Below, in pieces: positions 35,183 to 46,197 of a stretch of 64,000 bases of DNA. Position numbers and translations under genes: made by a program. This stretch comes from Ciborinia camelliae (lineage: Eukaryota; Ascomycota; Leotiomycetes; Helotiales; Sclerotiniaceae), in contig JANPYM010000008.1 of assembly GCA_025890175.1 (NCBI GenBank), forward strand, positions 2,488,459-2,552,458. The letters run 5' to 3'. The number at the start of each line of letters is the position of its first letter. Within the stretch, counting starts at the first letter, position 1. The notes beneath the pieces are model-generated. The model worked only from the letters and a program-made list of their open reading frames with translations. It searched no databases and was not told the origin of the DNA.

Positions 35183-38100
35183 ATCTGCTACCGGACTGGA
35201 TACATAAAATTATTAGCCATGGCCATAGTAGCATAGTGTTGTACTGATGACATTTGATGCTTGACTTACGCAGAGATATGAGTAGAATTGTAGTGGACGG
35301 TAGGTAGGTGATATGTGTCTATTACAAAACACTAGTATTAAAAGTTTGAATGAAGGAGCCGGCTCCAGATATTTTGTCTTAGGATTGATTGGAAAAGTAT
35401 TAAAAGATATGATGATTTGATGAGCACAGCTCTTCTAATTTTTTGATGACAGAGGAAATTTCTAAGATGGAACTAAAGAAAGAGTATGAGATGAGATTGA
35501 GACTGAACAAGTGAGGATGAGATATGAGGTGACAACCATCAGTACTTATCCTTATGGAAATTGAGTAGAAGAGTAGTATCCAATACCTAGATCACTCCAT
35601 GGATCAACTTGACGTCCGGACAAGGGCATGAAAAAAAGGAGCTAAATAATCCGAAACGCGGAGAAATGTAGTTAAACGAGACTGAAATATGCAAAGTGGA
35701 TATGATACTGTTTCTTGGTCGACAAGATGAGGCCATATGGTTCGTTCTTCAGCAGGCGCCGAATGAATATCATCTCAATGGGGATAAGCATACGGCATAC
35801 GGATGCCACTACCGCATGCATGCAACGTCAGTGACTCATTTTTAGATCATCACCCAAGTAAACGCCAAAAAAGATTTTGGATGGTGGATCCGGGGAGATG
35901 GTATTGTTGCATGGGAATTTGATAAATATTATGAGGAAATTAGGAAATCTACCAATCATGATCAATGAGCATGAATCAAAGTCAAAATAGAGGCAGGCGC
36001 TCGGAGAAAATGTAAAATGTACCTAGGTAGTAATCAAAAAGACGCGTTCGGGTAATCCATGAATAGGTAACCTACCAGGTATATGTAAGTCTTACAAAAC
36101 CTAACCACGACATCGCATCGCGTGCAACTTCACCAAGCGCTCGCGTCACCTGAAGCAGAAAAGGTCAATATTGAATAAGAGTATACAGGATAGATACCTA
36201 CTCATAGAGAACTACGATAATGAACGATAATGCCATAAGTAAGGTGTTGTCACTCGAGTACCTAAGAATACTAAGAATAATTCCTCGCCTGAGCGGTACT
36301 TTAACCTTAACAATCAGCGCTTGCTTAATGAAACCTATTCGTCATTCACGACACATAACTGGCCAAATTGACGACCGAGACAGATCCATTAGATTGGAAT
36401 AGCTTTCAATACATACCTGTACAGTCAATAGTTCAACATGTGGAGCATGAAATGAACGGAAAAGATTTCCTTCAATTTCGTCAATGCTAGATAATCCAAG
36501 TACCGCGAACCGGCAGACGCTCACGACTATGAAATTTTGCACAGCCGATTTCCAAGCGCCCAATTTCCCCTACGCATTATTCAATTGAGACTTCTCACGG
36601 TAAATAATGTCGCGATTAAGCAAGATGGGGTTTGAAGAAATGGAGACTGGCGGTTACGTGTCAGGGTCGTGTTGACCATGTAACCTCTTCTCGAAGATTA
36701 TTGGTGAAGAAACACACGCCGACAAGCGAATGATTTTCCAAGTACCCTGGTACTTCTCTCCCGACGCGCTGCATATGAATAGTAAACTCGTACATGGTCT
36801 CTCGACGAATCAATTAAATTTGAACGTCTTCCGTCGAGATTATTGGATGTTGTTGTATGATTTTAACAAGCTGGGTGGAAATGTTTATTCGGTTTCATGA
36901 TCTACGGAAGTTTCATGGTTTCAGAAAGCTCTGACTCATTCTTAACTGTACAGTTCGAAGGAAGAGATCGGATCGAAGACCATCTGATATGATATCGTCA
37001 TATTGTTTATCAGATGAAAAAGTCGAAAGTTTGGAAGTAGAAGTAGGTGCCGAGGAGACGAACGACGGAGTAGACGTGTGATGATGACCAACGGGGGTCA
37101 CTGATTGATTGTCTGGTTCTCATTCATTCATTCATTCATTCCTAATATTCATTCCTAATATTCATGCCTTTAAACTTCGGTCTCGAAAGAGGTCTATCTA
37201 ATACCTACCTAAGAATAGGTAGGTTTCTTCATGTCCCGAATTGAGACGTCGCTCATCTGAACTGTCTCAAAATGACTTTCTGGAGTTCGGAAAGGCCTAA
37301 AGCGCTTAGACTTCAATGAGGTCAAGGATAGATAGAGGGTCAATGATGTGGTCGTAGGATTTATGGTTATACATCGAAGAGTTTGTTCTGTTCATCTCTA
37401 GATTGAATAGATTGATTCATTGGTTGATTGTTTCGTTTGACTTCGGGACTTTCATTCCGAAGATTTTCTACCGAGGAAGTGGATCACGTGTATTATTTTC
37501 GTCACTCACCAGGTAGCTCAAATTTGTGAGTTCCACTTCATTTCTTTCTGGGCGGCTATAAGAAGAGGGGACCTCTGGGGACCTCAAGAGCGGAGATGAT
37601 TGTGGACACCGCTTACTATCTTCGCACTGCATAGGTATGTTAGGTTATTGATCAAGGATCAAATATTGAACTATCTTTAGATTTTGAGCCTCCAAAGTCT
37701 AAAGTCGCATTCCGTTCACGTGATGAAATGATTTGTTTCATTTCGCGCATACTTATCGTTTTCGTTCCTTCCTTTTCTGCAACTCAATCCACAATCCAAC
37801 CCTTTCGAATCCTTCCGGCTTGTCATTATCGTTACGTACGGAGGTCTTCAGTAATCTTTGCGTTACCCCGGATCTCAAATTATCGAAGAGATATCATATC
37901 GATATGCTACCTAGGTATAGGTACAGAGTACGTACGGATATATCATATTTTCTCCGCGGTGCTTAAGAAGTGGTCCCAGTGGTACCTACCGCCGCGTAAA
38001 GTTGCGGCGGCTACATTAATTGCCCTCAGCTCAGATTCCAGTCGGTAGGTTAGATGCGAATGGAACCGCATTTTCTGGAGATTTGAGCCGAAGCTTCTAG

Positions 38101-38480
38101 TTTTGCACTTGAGAGGAGGAGGAGACTGAGCTCTTACTTCTTTCTAGGGAATTCTTTAATGATTCATCTTGCTTGCAATCATGTCGTTTGCTTCTCGCAC
38201 TGTACATGTAGTATATGTAGGAACTGTGCCACGAAATATCAGATGTCACTTCGTACAGTACGTACTGGCTGCAGCGACAATATCGGCCAATGACTTGGCA
38301 TCTCAAGCGATTTAATTATGATTTCCTATCTTTTTGATTACATGTATTCACGGTTTTATTTCAATATTTGATGTTAAGATGGATGTCTGTACGTTGACAG
38401 GTATCGAGGGGACTTTCACTCGAATTGACTGCTCACCAAAATCCGTCGATTTAATGCTTATTCCATCATATTCTACCCCG
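35183..38480. other. Gene-poor intergenic region
   Basis: No gene recognised on either strand. Simple features only: TACCTAGGTA-type motifs (about 36020, 37196-37222, 37907), a CATT run (37123-37140), and ORFs of at most about 106 codons without domains. A 62-codon minus ORF at 36913-37101 is S/T-rich and not convincing. Confidence 0.4.
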
Positions 38481-39029
38481 TCAATATTCATTCTCAAGAC
38501 CAATCATCACAACCTTCGTTCTATAACCTCGATTCGATTCATCATTCTCCTTTGCGAAAGGAATCCACAATACGAGGATTGATGTATTGTTTCTATACCC
38601 CATGGGAATTTTACAAGTCAAATCGGTTCGAGAATCGAGGCAGGCTCCATTGTTCGAGTGATTCCGAACGATGAAGTTCCAATGTTCAATGCTAATCGAA
38701 ACAATCAAGCTATAGTTTCCAAAGGTGCTTGAATTATTAATATTATATTGTTCAAGCTCGGAATGGAGACCAAGGTTTGAATTTCTGAGATACTAACCAT
38801 CCTTTTCACAGGTTTGTTTCCCATCCCTATACAGCCAACACCGCCTGCCAAATTTCTCCGCTAATGTAGACATTTCAAACTTTCGTCTTATCAATTGTTC
38901 AGATTTGCAGATTGATATATAGTTTGCAGCTTTTCTTACCGTATTCCCATCCTGAGGCTGTGGTGTCTTACATTGACTTTCCATTGGTGGTGCGAAGCCA
39001 CTGAACAGGATGGCAAGAGCCCCCAACAT
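38481..39029 (-). CDS. Predicted small secreted cysteine protein (effector candidate)
   Basis: Two minus-strand exons, 39029-38794 and 38727-38481, separated by a 66-bp intron (GTATCT...TTCAAG, with a TATTAATAA branch-like site), give 160 aa. The phase (2) joins EKDGY to TFGNYSLIVSISIEHWN with no frame break. The N-terminus MLGALAILFSGFA looks like a short signal peptide, followed directly by a mature start near PPMESQC. Six cysteines (about C20, C41, C64, C74 and two in NGACLDSRTDLTCKI) suggest disulfides. No known domain. The donor GTATCT is not the strongest and there is no transcript support, so the model could be wrong. The cysteine-rich surface protein at 39411 is transcribed divergently 382 bp away. 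A secreted role is inference. Confidence 0.5.
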
Positions 39030-39410
39030 TCTGTTGAAAACCCCACAAATAGCACAATTAAAGTGCTACCATAAATGTTATCGCGATATTTGCATGAATC
39101 TACCTTGGATATTAATATTTGGTGCTAATCAATAAGGGCCAGTTTTCCGACGGGATGCCCCGTATCTCGTCAGCACTTGTACTGCGAAGGATTCTTGTAC
39201 CACAATTTCACGCCGCAACAGGGTAATCTACAAGGCTGTGGGGGAACTCCTGGTTCCACGAGGTGTCTTGGAACATATGGATCATTGGTGGTTACAAATC
39301 TTACTTTCGATATACTGTAAAATATAACAACTCGGGATTCCTCCAAGTCTCGTTCGTTCTTGGGCTTTGTTTCCCAAAACTGGTTGTACTAATCACGTGG
39401 ACTCATCACG

Positions 39411-40361
39411 ATGCATTTGTTGGGTCTTTCTTCTAGCGTTTTGCTACTCTTCGCAATAAGCAGTTCGCTTCTATCTGTTGCAGAATCATCAACTGCTGCT
39501 TGCTTTTTCCCGGATAAATCAGTTGCGAATAATTTTGTTCCTTGTTCGCCGACGCAAAATGGAGGATGTTGTCAAAATTCGGATATTTGTACTGAATGGG
39601 GATATTGCGTGAGCCAATCGAAAGGATATCATTATAGAGGAGCATGTACCGATAGTACTTGGGAAAACCCATCATGTCCTGATTATTGTCTGGGTTCAAG
39701 TTGTGCGTCCTTCAACAACCTGACATAGCCGCACACATACTAACATTTTCCAGCCAGCAATAGTTCGATTGTGAATGTTATTGCTTGTAATGTAGCTGAT
39801 TCGGATGGTACATGGTGCTGTGCTTATGATGGGAACTGCTGTTCAGGATCATCAACTTTCATAGCGGGCTTTGGTACAATGTTTGCGGAACCAGGAAACC
39901 CACTTGGTTCTTCATCGGCAGTTTCGGCTTCGATATCGGTACCTGCAAGTACAACCACCTCGGCATCTTCAACAACATCCCAAACTTCACTCATCTCCGC
40001 CACAGCATCTACATCATCTCCATCCACAACCACCACCCCCATTCCCTCCACAAATTCCACATCCTCAATCCCAGCCGTAGTCGGTGCAGCAGTCGGGGTC
40101 CCTTTAGGTCTAGCTGTCATCGCAGCACTTTTCCTCTTCTATCGTGAACGCAGGAAGCGCACGAATCCCGAAGCGAGCGGATTCGGAATGAAAAAATTGG
40201 ATGATGGTGCTAGTGCTAGTGCTGGAGGAACTCCGGGATCACCGGCTGCAGGATGTCATGCCCTGAGTCAACAGATGAATAGGTACGAGGAAATGGGGAT
40301 ACGAGATCCGCATTATGAATTGGGGCCCGGGGCGAAACCCGTTGAGTTGGGGGATAGGTAG
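39411..40361 (+). CDS. Cysteine-rich single-pass membrane surface protein
   Basis: Exons 39411-39702 and 39754-40361 with a 51-bp intron (GTGCGT...TACTAAC...CCAG, phase 1) give 299 aa. Residues 1-25 are a clear signal peptide (LLGLSSSVLLLFAISSSLLS). The ectodomain at about 30-135 has ordered cysteines (ACFFPDKSVANNFVPC, GGCCQNSDICTEWGYC, RGACTDSTW, CPDYCLG, ADSDGTWCCAYDGNCC), a pattern common in ascomycete cell-surface proteins with no assigned function. A long S/T stalk (likely O-mannosylated, 145-205) leads to one transmembrane helix (about 205-227, IPAVVGAAVGVPLGLAVIAALF), a basic stop-transfer RERRKR, and a 70-residue cytosolic tail. Layout resembles wall-sensor proteins, but the ectodomain is not a recognisable WSC domain. 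Confidence 0.82.
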
Positions 40362-40735
40362 AGGGATATGATATGGAGGAGGGGAAGGGGGGAAATGGGA
40401 GGCCGTGTATGGATATGTATGCTTGGGTTTATTCATTTATTCTTTACAGGAAGTCTACAATAGTCCTGGTCGATGGCCAGAATTACCTACGGGAAGATTG
40501 CGTGCAGAAGTGCATGTGGATACCTTAGTTTCGGTCATACAAACATAGAGCCAAACAAATTTCAATGTATGAAATCAATTCATGGAATCAAAAATATCTC
40601 ATTCTTCGACTGAAATTCGGACTATCGAAGAAGTAACAGTCTTGATCATCATCGCCACAATCGAGAGTCTCCTCCTCCTATCCACCACCTCCTGGACAGT
40701 TCTCCTCCACATCTTGCCCAAGACATCCCTCCAAC
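40362..40735. other. Convergent intergenic region
   Basis: Short spacer between the surface-protein gene and the minus-strand ORF at 40736; no signals recognised. Confidence 0.4.
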
Positions 40736-41062
40736 TCAGTCGATGAAGGTTGCCGAGAGTTGGACGGTCGCCCCGGCACATCCTTCGCGCTTGACCAGAT
40801 GGAGGATCTTCCGGATGCGCTCGTTGATGGCCGTCGCGTCTGCGCCGTCCGACAGGCTCGGCTCCGGATACTCGACTTCGATCATGTATTTCTCCGTCAC
40901 GGGCGTGTATCGGCTGAGGATTCCGAGCATGGCATCGTGCGCATCGCGCCGCCAGTCTCCGTTCACGTCGATTGTTATCGTTACCGTATGCGTCTGCTCT
41001 TCGTATGATAGCTCCGGGTGAGAGGGTATCTCTGCGTTGTAAGTCTGTGGTGCGTGAGTCAT
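40736..41062 (-). CDS. Small hypothetical protein (108 aa)
   Basis: An intact minus-strand frame from ATG at 41062 to TGA at 40736. The peptide alternates charged and hydrophobic residues in a folded-looking manner (HTVTITIDVNGDW, YMIEVEYPEPSLSD, INERIRKILHLVKREGC), with GC-rich third positions unlike flanking DNA, which argues for real coding. No signal peptide or known domain. Larger frames overlapping it are arginine-rich shadows. Confidence 0.6.
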   Translation of the reverse strand: MTHAPQTYNAEIPSHPELSYEEQTHTVTITIDVNGDWRRDAHDAMLGILSRYTPVTEKYMIEVEYPEPSLSDGADATAINERIRKILHLVKREGCAGATVQLSATFID

Positions 41063-42021
41063 TGCCGATGAGTGAATTCGCTGATCGGATCTGATCTGAT
41101 CGATGCGGAAAATCGGTGGATGGGTTGGTTGGTCGAACGTGATGATCTATGTATGTGGGTTTAGTGGGAATTGGGCGCGCTCTGGTTATATACGCGGGGG
41201 TGGATTGTTTGGAGCTGTCTGTTTGTTTCATCCACATCAAATGTCCATTGTTCCAACCTTGTGATTCTCCATGCTTCGAGAAGTGACCTGAGATTTAAGA
41301 GACGAGGGGAATGATCATGAATAATTGGAGTTTCCATGACCGTTCTTACATTCCTGATTTCTGGATACAGGTTTGTTTGTTTCTTGAGGTGGGATATTAT
41401 TAAATATATGGAGGCTGCTTTCTTTGCCTTGGGGCATTGCATCAGATATTGTCATTCTGCTTGTTCAAAACATGAACATGGGACCGACCGTGTGACACAT
41501 TTGACATAGAAGACTTCATATGTTTGGATGGAAAGAATGTTAGGTAGCTAGATGATGATTGTCTGGGTTTTGGTTTTGGTATGTGAAAGCAACCTTTGGT
41601 CAGCTCCTACAGATTCTCCCAATGAATATCTGAAATAATGTTATACACAAGCTAATCAAAGCAACCCAGCAAGCAAGCAAGCAAGCTATCGGCTAACTCT
41701 ATTCCCGAATTCATATTTTTCTACCTCTCCCGCTGACAATAAACGACACACACAATTGGAACGCCTTTTAATTTTTAATTTTTCGGGGTTTCCAAAAAAG
41801 GGGGGGAAAGGAAAGAGCTATGAGAATGATGAAAATTTGACATCGACATCCGAGGAAACCAATAGCGAAGCGACTACCGATCAACTGATAATCATCACTT
41901 CCAATTGCTAGCAGTTGACCATAAACAGCAAGTCACAAGGTACCGAGTCTGCGAATCATTAAAGAGGGTTCAAGGTCAGGTTAGTGAAGTCAGGGAAGGA
42001 ACAGGGGGGGTAAACAAACGG
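41063..42021. other. Intergenic
   Basis: No gene recognised. Contains GCAAGCAA repeats (41664-41688) and short A/T runs. Confidence 0.4.
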
Positions 42022-42414
42022 TCAGATGACTAGGTAGGTATGGTATTCACCCACTGGGTGTTCCTTATTACTTGAGTGTTTTTGATTATTTGAATGTTCT
42101 TTCTTACTTGAGTGTTTCTTATTACTTAAGTGTTCTTTCTTGCCTAAATGTTTCTTATTACTTGAATGTCCTTTGTTACTTGTATATTTTTTATTATTTG
42201 AATGTTCTTTCTTGCTTGAATACTTCTGATTACTTGAGTGTTCCTTATTACTTGAATGTTCTTTCTTATTTGAATGTTCCTTAGGACTTGAGTAGCTTAG
42301 GACCTCTTCGTTGTTGAAGTCTGGGTTGTATATTAAAAAAATATGGTTGAAGCAACTGCTACCCTTGGGATGGTGTAGATCAAGGCCCAACGAAGCAAGT
42401 ACGATGAAGCTCAA
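42022..42414 (-). CDS. Possible low-complexity repeat ORF (K/H/S/N-rich)
   Basis: A 130-codon minus-strand frame opens with MSFIVLASLGLDLHHPKGSS and then runs through about eleven 8-residue units of the form KEHSSNKx, encoded by an imperfect 24-bp tandem repeat at about 42060-42290. The frame is held open through the array. It lies in the upstream region of the 42520 gene on the opposite strand. It could be a real repeat protein or a chance frame through a 24-bp minisatellite. Confidence 0.3.
   Translation of the reverse strand: MSFIVLASLGLDLHHPKGSSCFNHIFLIYNPDFNNEEVLSYSSPKEHSNKKEHSSNKEHSSNQKYSSKKEHSNNKKYTSNKGHSSNKKHLGKKEHLSNKKHSSKKEHSNNQKHSSNKEHPVGEYHTYLVI
42060..42290 (-). repeat. 24-bp minisatellite (ACTTGAATGTTCTTTCTT family)
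   Basis: Imperfect tandem units of 24 bp, each containing CTTGAxTGTTC on the plus strand. The period is a multiple of three. Confidence 0.85.
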
Positions 42415-42519
42415 CCCTCATGACTATATATTTCTTCTTTTCCTTCCTTTGAACGAACTCTTGTTCAAGAAAAACAATCCCCAAAAATCGCCATACGTAC
42501 TTCAAAACGATTTTTCAAG

Positions 42520-42840
42520 ATGGCACCATGGACCACTCATGAGATTGTCACTACGGTTCTTGCAGGCCTTGGTATTACCATTGTCCTGCCTTTTGCAATT
42601 TTTGTACTTTGTGATCGAATGGGTTGGGGCCCATTCGCTCGTCCTGCCCCCCAACCCCCTTTCGCACCTGGTTCTGCGGAGCTAGGACTCCTCAAAGAGA
42701 CACGGGATCTCGCGGCGGCAATCGCCGAAAACACAACCCCCACGGCTGCCCCCGCTCCCCCACCAGTCCTGTTCCCGCAGATCCCTCCGCTCCCGCCGCT
42801 TCCTCTCCGATCCCGCCGCGCTCCCACTAGCGAAGATTAA
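42520..42840 (+). CDS. Small single-TM hypothetical protein (106 aa)
   Basis: ATG at 42520 in good context (CAAGATGG), stop TAA at 42838-42840. One hydrophobic helix at about residues 8-30 (IVTTVLAGLGITIVLPFAIFVL) is followed by a proline-rich tail (PAPQPPFAPG, APAPPPVLFPQIPPLPP). Resembles small membrane proteins found next to repeats in this group, but I recognise no family. The TAACT/ATTAA run after the stop suggests an AT-rich 3' UTR. Confidence 0.55.
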   Translation: MAPWTTHEIVTTVLAGLGITIVLPFAIFVLCDRMGWGPFARPAPQPPFAPGSAELGLLKETRDLAAAIAENTTPTAAPAPPPVLFPQIPPLPPLPLRSRRAPTSED

Positions 42841-43066
42841 CTAACTATCAAGAACTACCTATTATTAACTTATTATTAACTTATTCTTATTAATACTAAC
42901 ATATTTAGCATGATTCAAGCTTGCATCTCGCAGCTAGTAGCCTTCGGGTGAACTTACGGTAGGCAATTTCTCTCCATGCTCAATGGAGATCAGAAAGGTA
43001 GATTCTTCGCTTTCACTATTATGTTCTTGTTCACCATTTCCTGTGTTTAACTTCATCCGATCTCCC
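42841..43066. other. Short intergenic spacer
   Basis: AT-rich, no feature seen. Confidence 0.4.
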
Positions 43067-43954
43067 TTAATTCTTCCTATCTGCAAAGTTGCTTCTGGAA
43101 AGCGATGTATTCATTTCCCGATTTTCTTCTTCTAATTGTCGTTCCAAAAGTTGAATTTCGGCTTTTCTTTTCTCAATCAAACTCTCGATATGATGATAAC
43201 GGCAGGTTGAACTCGAATTTGTGGCTAAATGGTAAGATGGGAGCTCGTTATTTGTTATTTTCGAGTAAGATGGAAGTTCGTTGTTCGCTATCATCGAATT
43301 TGAATTTGTAGGTAAAGGGTAAGATGGAAGTTCGTTATTCGTTATTATCGATTTTAGATTTGTAGGTAAAGGGCGAGGTGTGAATTTGTGAATCTCAATT
43401 TTTGCCCCGTTCAATAGTTTTCTTTCTTCAAGTCTTTTCCTTCGATGCTCCTCCACTTGTTGCTTCCAATTGACATAGCAAGGTGAACTGTACTTGGGAT
43501 CTGTTCTAGGTTGCTGGGGATCTGATGGGTCGAATGCCCTCCAAAATTCCTTCACAATTTGGTGACATTTGATTTGCTGCTCTATTTCTTCTTCATCCCA
43601 TTCCTTATCAGGTTTAATCTCTACATCCAATTCCAACTCTATCTCTGTCCGCAGAGATGGGTATCTTTTCCCTGCAGGATTTATTTCTTTCCATCGCTCT
43701 AATTTTAGTTGTAGTATGAAAATGCGAATATGCCATCGACGAACTAAATTCTTTATGAGCTTCCCAAATTCTCGGACTTTGGGATCTGTCTTTTCATTCG
43801 TATAGTATTCCTCATGATCAATACTTATGTCTTCAGGAAGAAGCATCCGTCTTTCCGCACTATGCAACTCTTGATCGGTTGCCTCCTCCGCCTTTTTTGG
43901 TTTCACGAGTCGACCTAGTTTTGAAAACAGTTTGGAAAACATTCTTGAACACAC
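43067..43954 (-). CDS. Hypothetical charged protein with NNELPSY repeats (295 aa)
   Basis: A single intact minus-strand exon starting MCSRMFSKLFSKLGRLVKPK at 43954. The first 200 residues are K/E-rich and helical (REFGKLIKNLVRRWHIRIF, WDEEEIEQQIKCHQIVKEFW). Then come three copies of NNELPSY with PLPTNSNS-type spacers (about 205-255), and a C-terminal coiled-coil-like segment (IEKRKAEIQLLERQLEEENR). The DNA encoding the NNELPSY units (43225-43365) is an imperfect tandem repeat. No known domain; probably lineage-specific. It sits beside a mobile element (44175), but nothing links them functionally. Confidence 0.6.
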   Translation of the reverse strand: MCSRMFSKLFSKLGRLVKPKKAEEATDQELHSAERRMLLPEDISIDHEEYYTNEKTDPKVREFGKLIKNLVRRWHIRIFILQLKLERWKEINPAGKRYPSLRTEIELELDVEIKPDKEWDEEEIEQQIKCHQIVKEFWRAFDPSDPQQPRTDPKYSSPCYVNWKQQVEEHRRKRLEERKLLNGAKIEIHKFTPRPLPTNLKSIITNNELPSYPLPTNSNSMIANNELPSYSKITNNELPSYHLATNSSSTCRYHHIESLIEKRKAEIQLLERQLEEENREMNTSLSRSNFADRKN

Positions 43955-44174
43955 GATTGCCTCTGTTCTTCTCTTATTATCTATGTTTAAAGAAAGATAT
44001 AAATGAATTTAATGTAGGTATTGAAGGTTAAGATGGCTAATTATAACAATTATGATGAAGATTGTAAAGGACAGGTAATGAAAGTAGGAAGAGAAGAGAA
44101 GAGAAGAGAAGTAGACGAAGTGATGTCAAGACTTTTGAGCTGTGCGTTACCTATTGACTAGGTCGTACAAGCTA

Positions 44175-44200
44175 CAGTAGAACCCGCTTATACCGGCCAC
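44175..44200 (+). repeat. Left terminal inverted repeat of the pogo-like element
   Basis: Begins CAGTAGAACCCG and ends TACCGGCCA. It matches the minus-strand end at 46170-46195 except for two transitions. Confidence 0.88.
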
Positions 44201-46169
44201 ATTTATACCAGAATCCCATCTATACCGACCATTTTTTTCAACCACCTTATTTTTGAATGTGTATATTGAAAATCCAATATTTTTGTTTATATCGATAAGA
44301 TTTTAAAAAATCTAATATAAAAAAATATTATATTATTTATATAATATTTTTCAAAATATTTAAATTTAATTAATTAATTTTTATAAACATTTTATTATCA
44401 TTGTTTTCGAAATTTTTGAAAAAAATTAATTATTATAAATCTTATATTATAATTATAAATAAATAAAAAAAAACTTTAAAAGTTTAATAACAAAATTTTA
44501 AATATAAAAAAAAAAAACAAAAAAATATATATTAATAATAAAAAACTTAATATAAAAAATTTATCAAAAAATCGATTTTAAATAATATATTAAGGAAAAA
44601 AGGGGTATAATTTAATATTATAAATTTTTTAAAAAATTAATTATATATTTTAAAAAATCGAAAAACTAATTATTTTATATTAAAAAATACTTTATTTGAA
44701 TAACAAATCTGTTATAATTATTATTTTAATTTCAAATTTATTATAAAAAATATATTATATTTAAAAACTATAAAGTTTTGATATAAATTTTTTAAATACA
44801 AAAATAAACTTTTTTTATTTAAAAAAAAAAATTTTGATTTAATAATTTTATTTCGAAATTTAAAATATAGATTAAAATAAAAGAAAAATATTAATTTGAA
44901 AAAGCTTTATTAGTAAAAATCAATAAAAAATTAAATCATATAATAAAAAAAATATAAAATATTATTGTAAAGTATAATCTCAATAATATATATAATTACA
45001 ATAAAATAGAAATATTTTAAAAAAATAAATTTAATTATACGTTTTTCATTTTTGAAAAAATTAATTGTAAATTAAAAAAAATTCAAATCATTTTTTATTT
45101 TATTTTGAATTTTATTGATATATATAAGCTTTTTTTTTGGATTATAAAGAAAGTAAAAAATTTTTATATATTTAGAAAAGCAAAATTTACAAATCTTAAT
45201 AAGTTAGGGGTAAAATATAAATCAAATATAAAAACGTAAATAAAGAATAATATATTTTTAAAATATTTAAAATAATTTGATTATATTATAAAAACTCAAA
45301 AAAAAAAGTTTTTTTAATAATAAATAATTTTAATATATATATTTTTGTAATAAAAAAAACTAATATTATAATATATTTTATTAATATAAAAATTATATAA
45401 CTTTTAACAAATATTATTTCGAAATATCAATTTTTTAATTAAAATATTATTTAAAATTGAAAAATATATTTACAATAACAAACTATATATTTTATAATTT
45501 AATATTTTAATAAAAATCAAAATTATTTCAAAAAATTTGATATATTAAAATTTATACAATAAAATATATTAATATAAAAAAATATAAAAACTAATATTAT
45601 ATCGAATTATTAAAATAAATCGTAATATATTAATTTAAAAGTTTACTTTGCAATATTATTAAATATATAATAGAATTTTAAAAAAACATTAAAATTGTTA
45701 TATATCATTTTAATATATTTAAAATATTTAAGTTTTTTTGTTAAAGTTCCGAATATACAGGAATACGTTTTATTTTATATTAAACATATAATTAATAAAA
45801 AAAATAATTTTAATATTTTAATTAATTAAATTATAATACAAAAAAAAATAATAAAAAAAAATAAAAAGAATTTAGTTTTTGTAATCGAAAAAAATCGAAT
45901 TAATAATATTTAAGTATTTAAAATTATTTAGTTTTTAATATTATATTAAAAACAAAAAAAATTGAAAATATAAAATTAAAAAAGTTATTGAAATAAAAAA
46001 AACAAAAAATATTATTGAAATTAGTTTAAAAATATAAACAAAAATTATTATTAAAATATTTTAATAAAAATAATTAAAATTATTTTAAGTTTTATTTTGT
46101 TAATGTCTTATTATTTAATCTATATATATTGAAATTCTGTTTATATCGGATTTAATTGATTGAATTTTC

Positions 46170-46195
46170 TTGGCCGGTATAAACGGGTTCTATTG
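46170..46195 (-). repeat. Right terminal inverted repeat of the pogo-like element
   Basis: Read on the minus strand it begins CAATAGAACCCG and ends TACCGGCCA. Confidence 0.88.
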
Positions 46196-46197
46196 TA

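Larger units (their letters stand above)
44175..46195. mobile_element. Pogo-like Tc1/mariner DNA transposon, RIP-destroyed, about 2.0 kb
   Basis: The ends are inverted repeats: CAGTAGAACCCGCTTATACC... at 44175 and its counterpart CAATAGAACCCGTTTATACC... on the minus strand from 46195. About 25 bp match with two C/T-type mismatches. The element is flanked by TA on both sides (44173-44174 and 46196-46197), the Tc1/mariner target duplication. Length is that of Fot1/pogo elements (about 1.9-2 kb). A second TATACCGACC motif lies inside the left end, as in binding-site arrays. The interior is almost entirely A and T, with no open frame on either strand and no trace of a readable transposase. This is the outcome expected from saturating repeat-induced point mutation. 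The family name is inferred from ends and size only. Confidence 0.85.

Noticed and set aside
40599..41240. 213-codon arginine-rich minus ORF
   Set aside because: Overlaps the more protein-like 108-aa frame (40736-41062) and is rich in R/D from GC-rich shadow reading.
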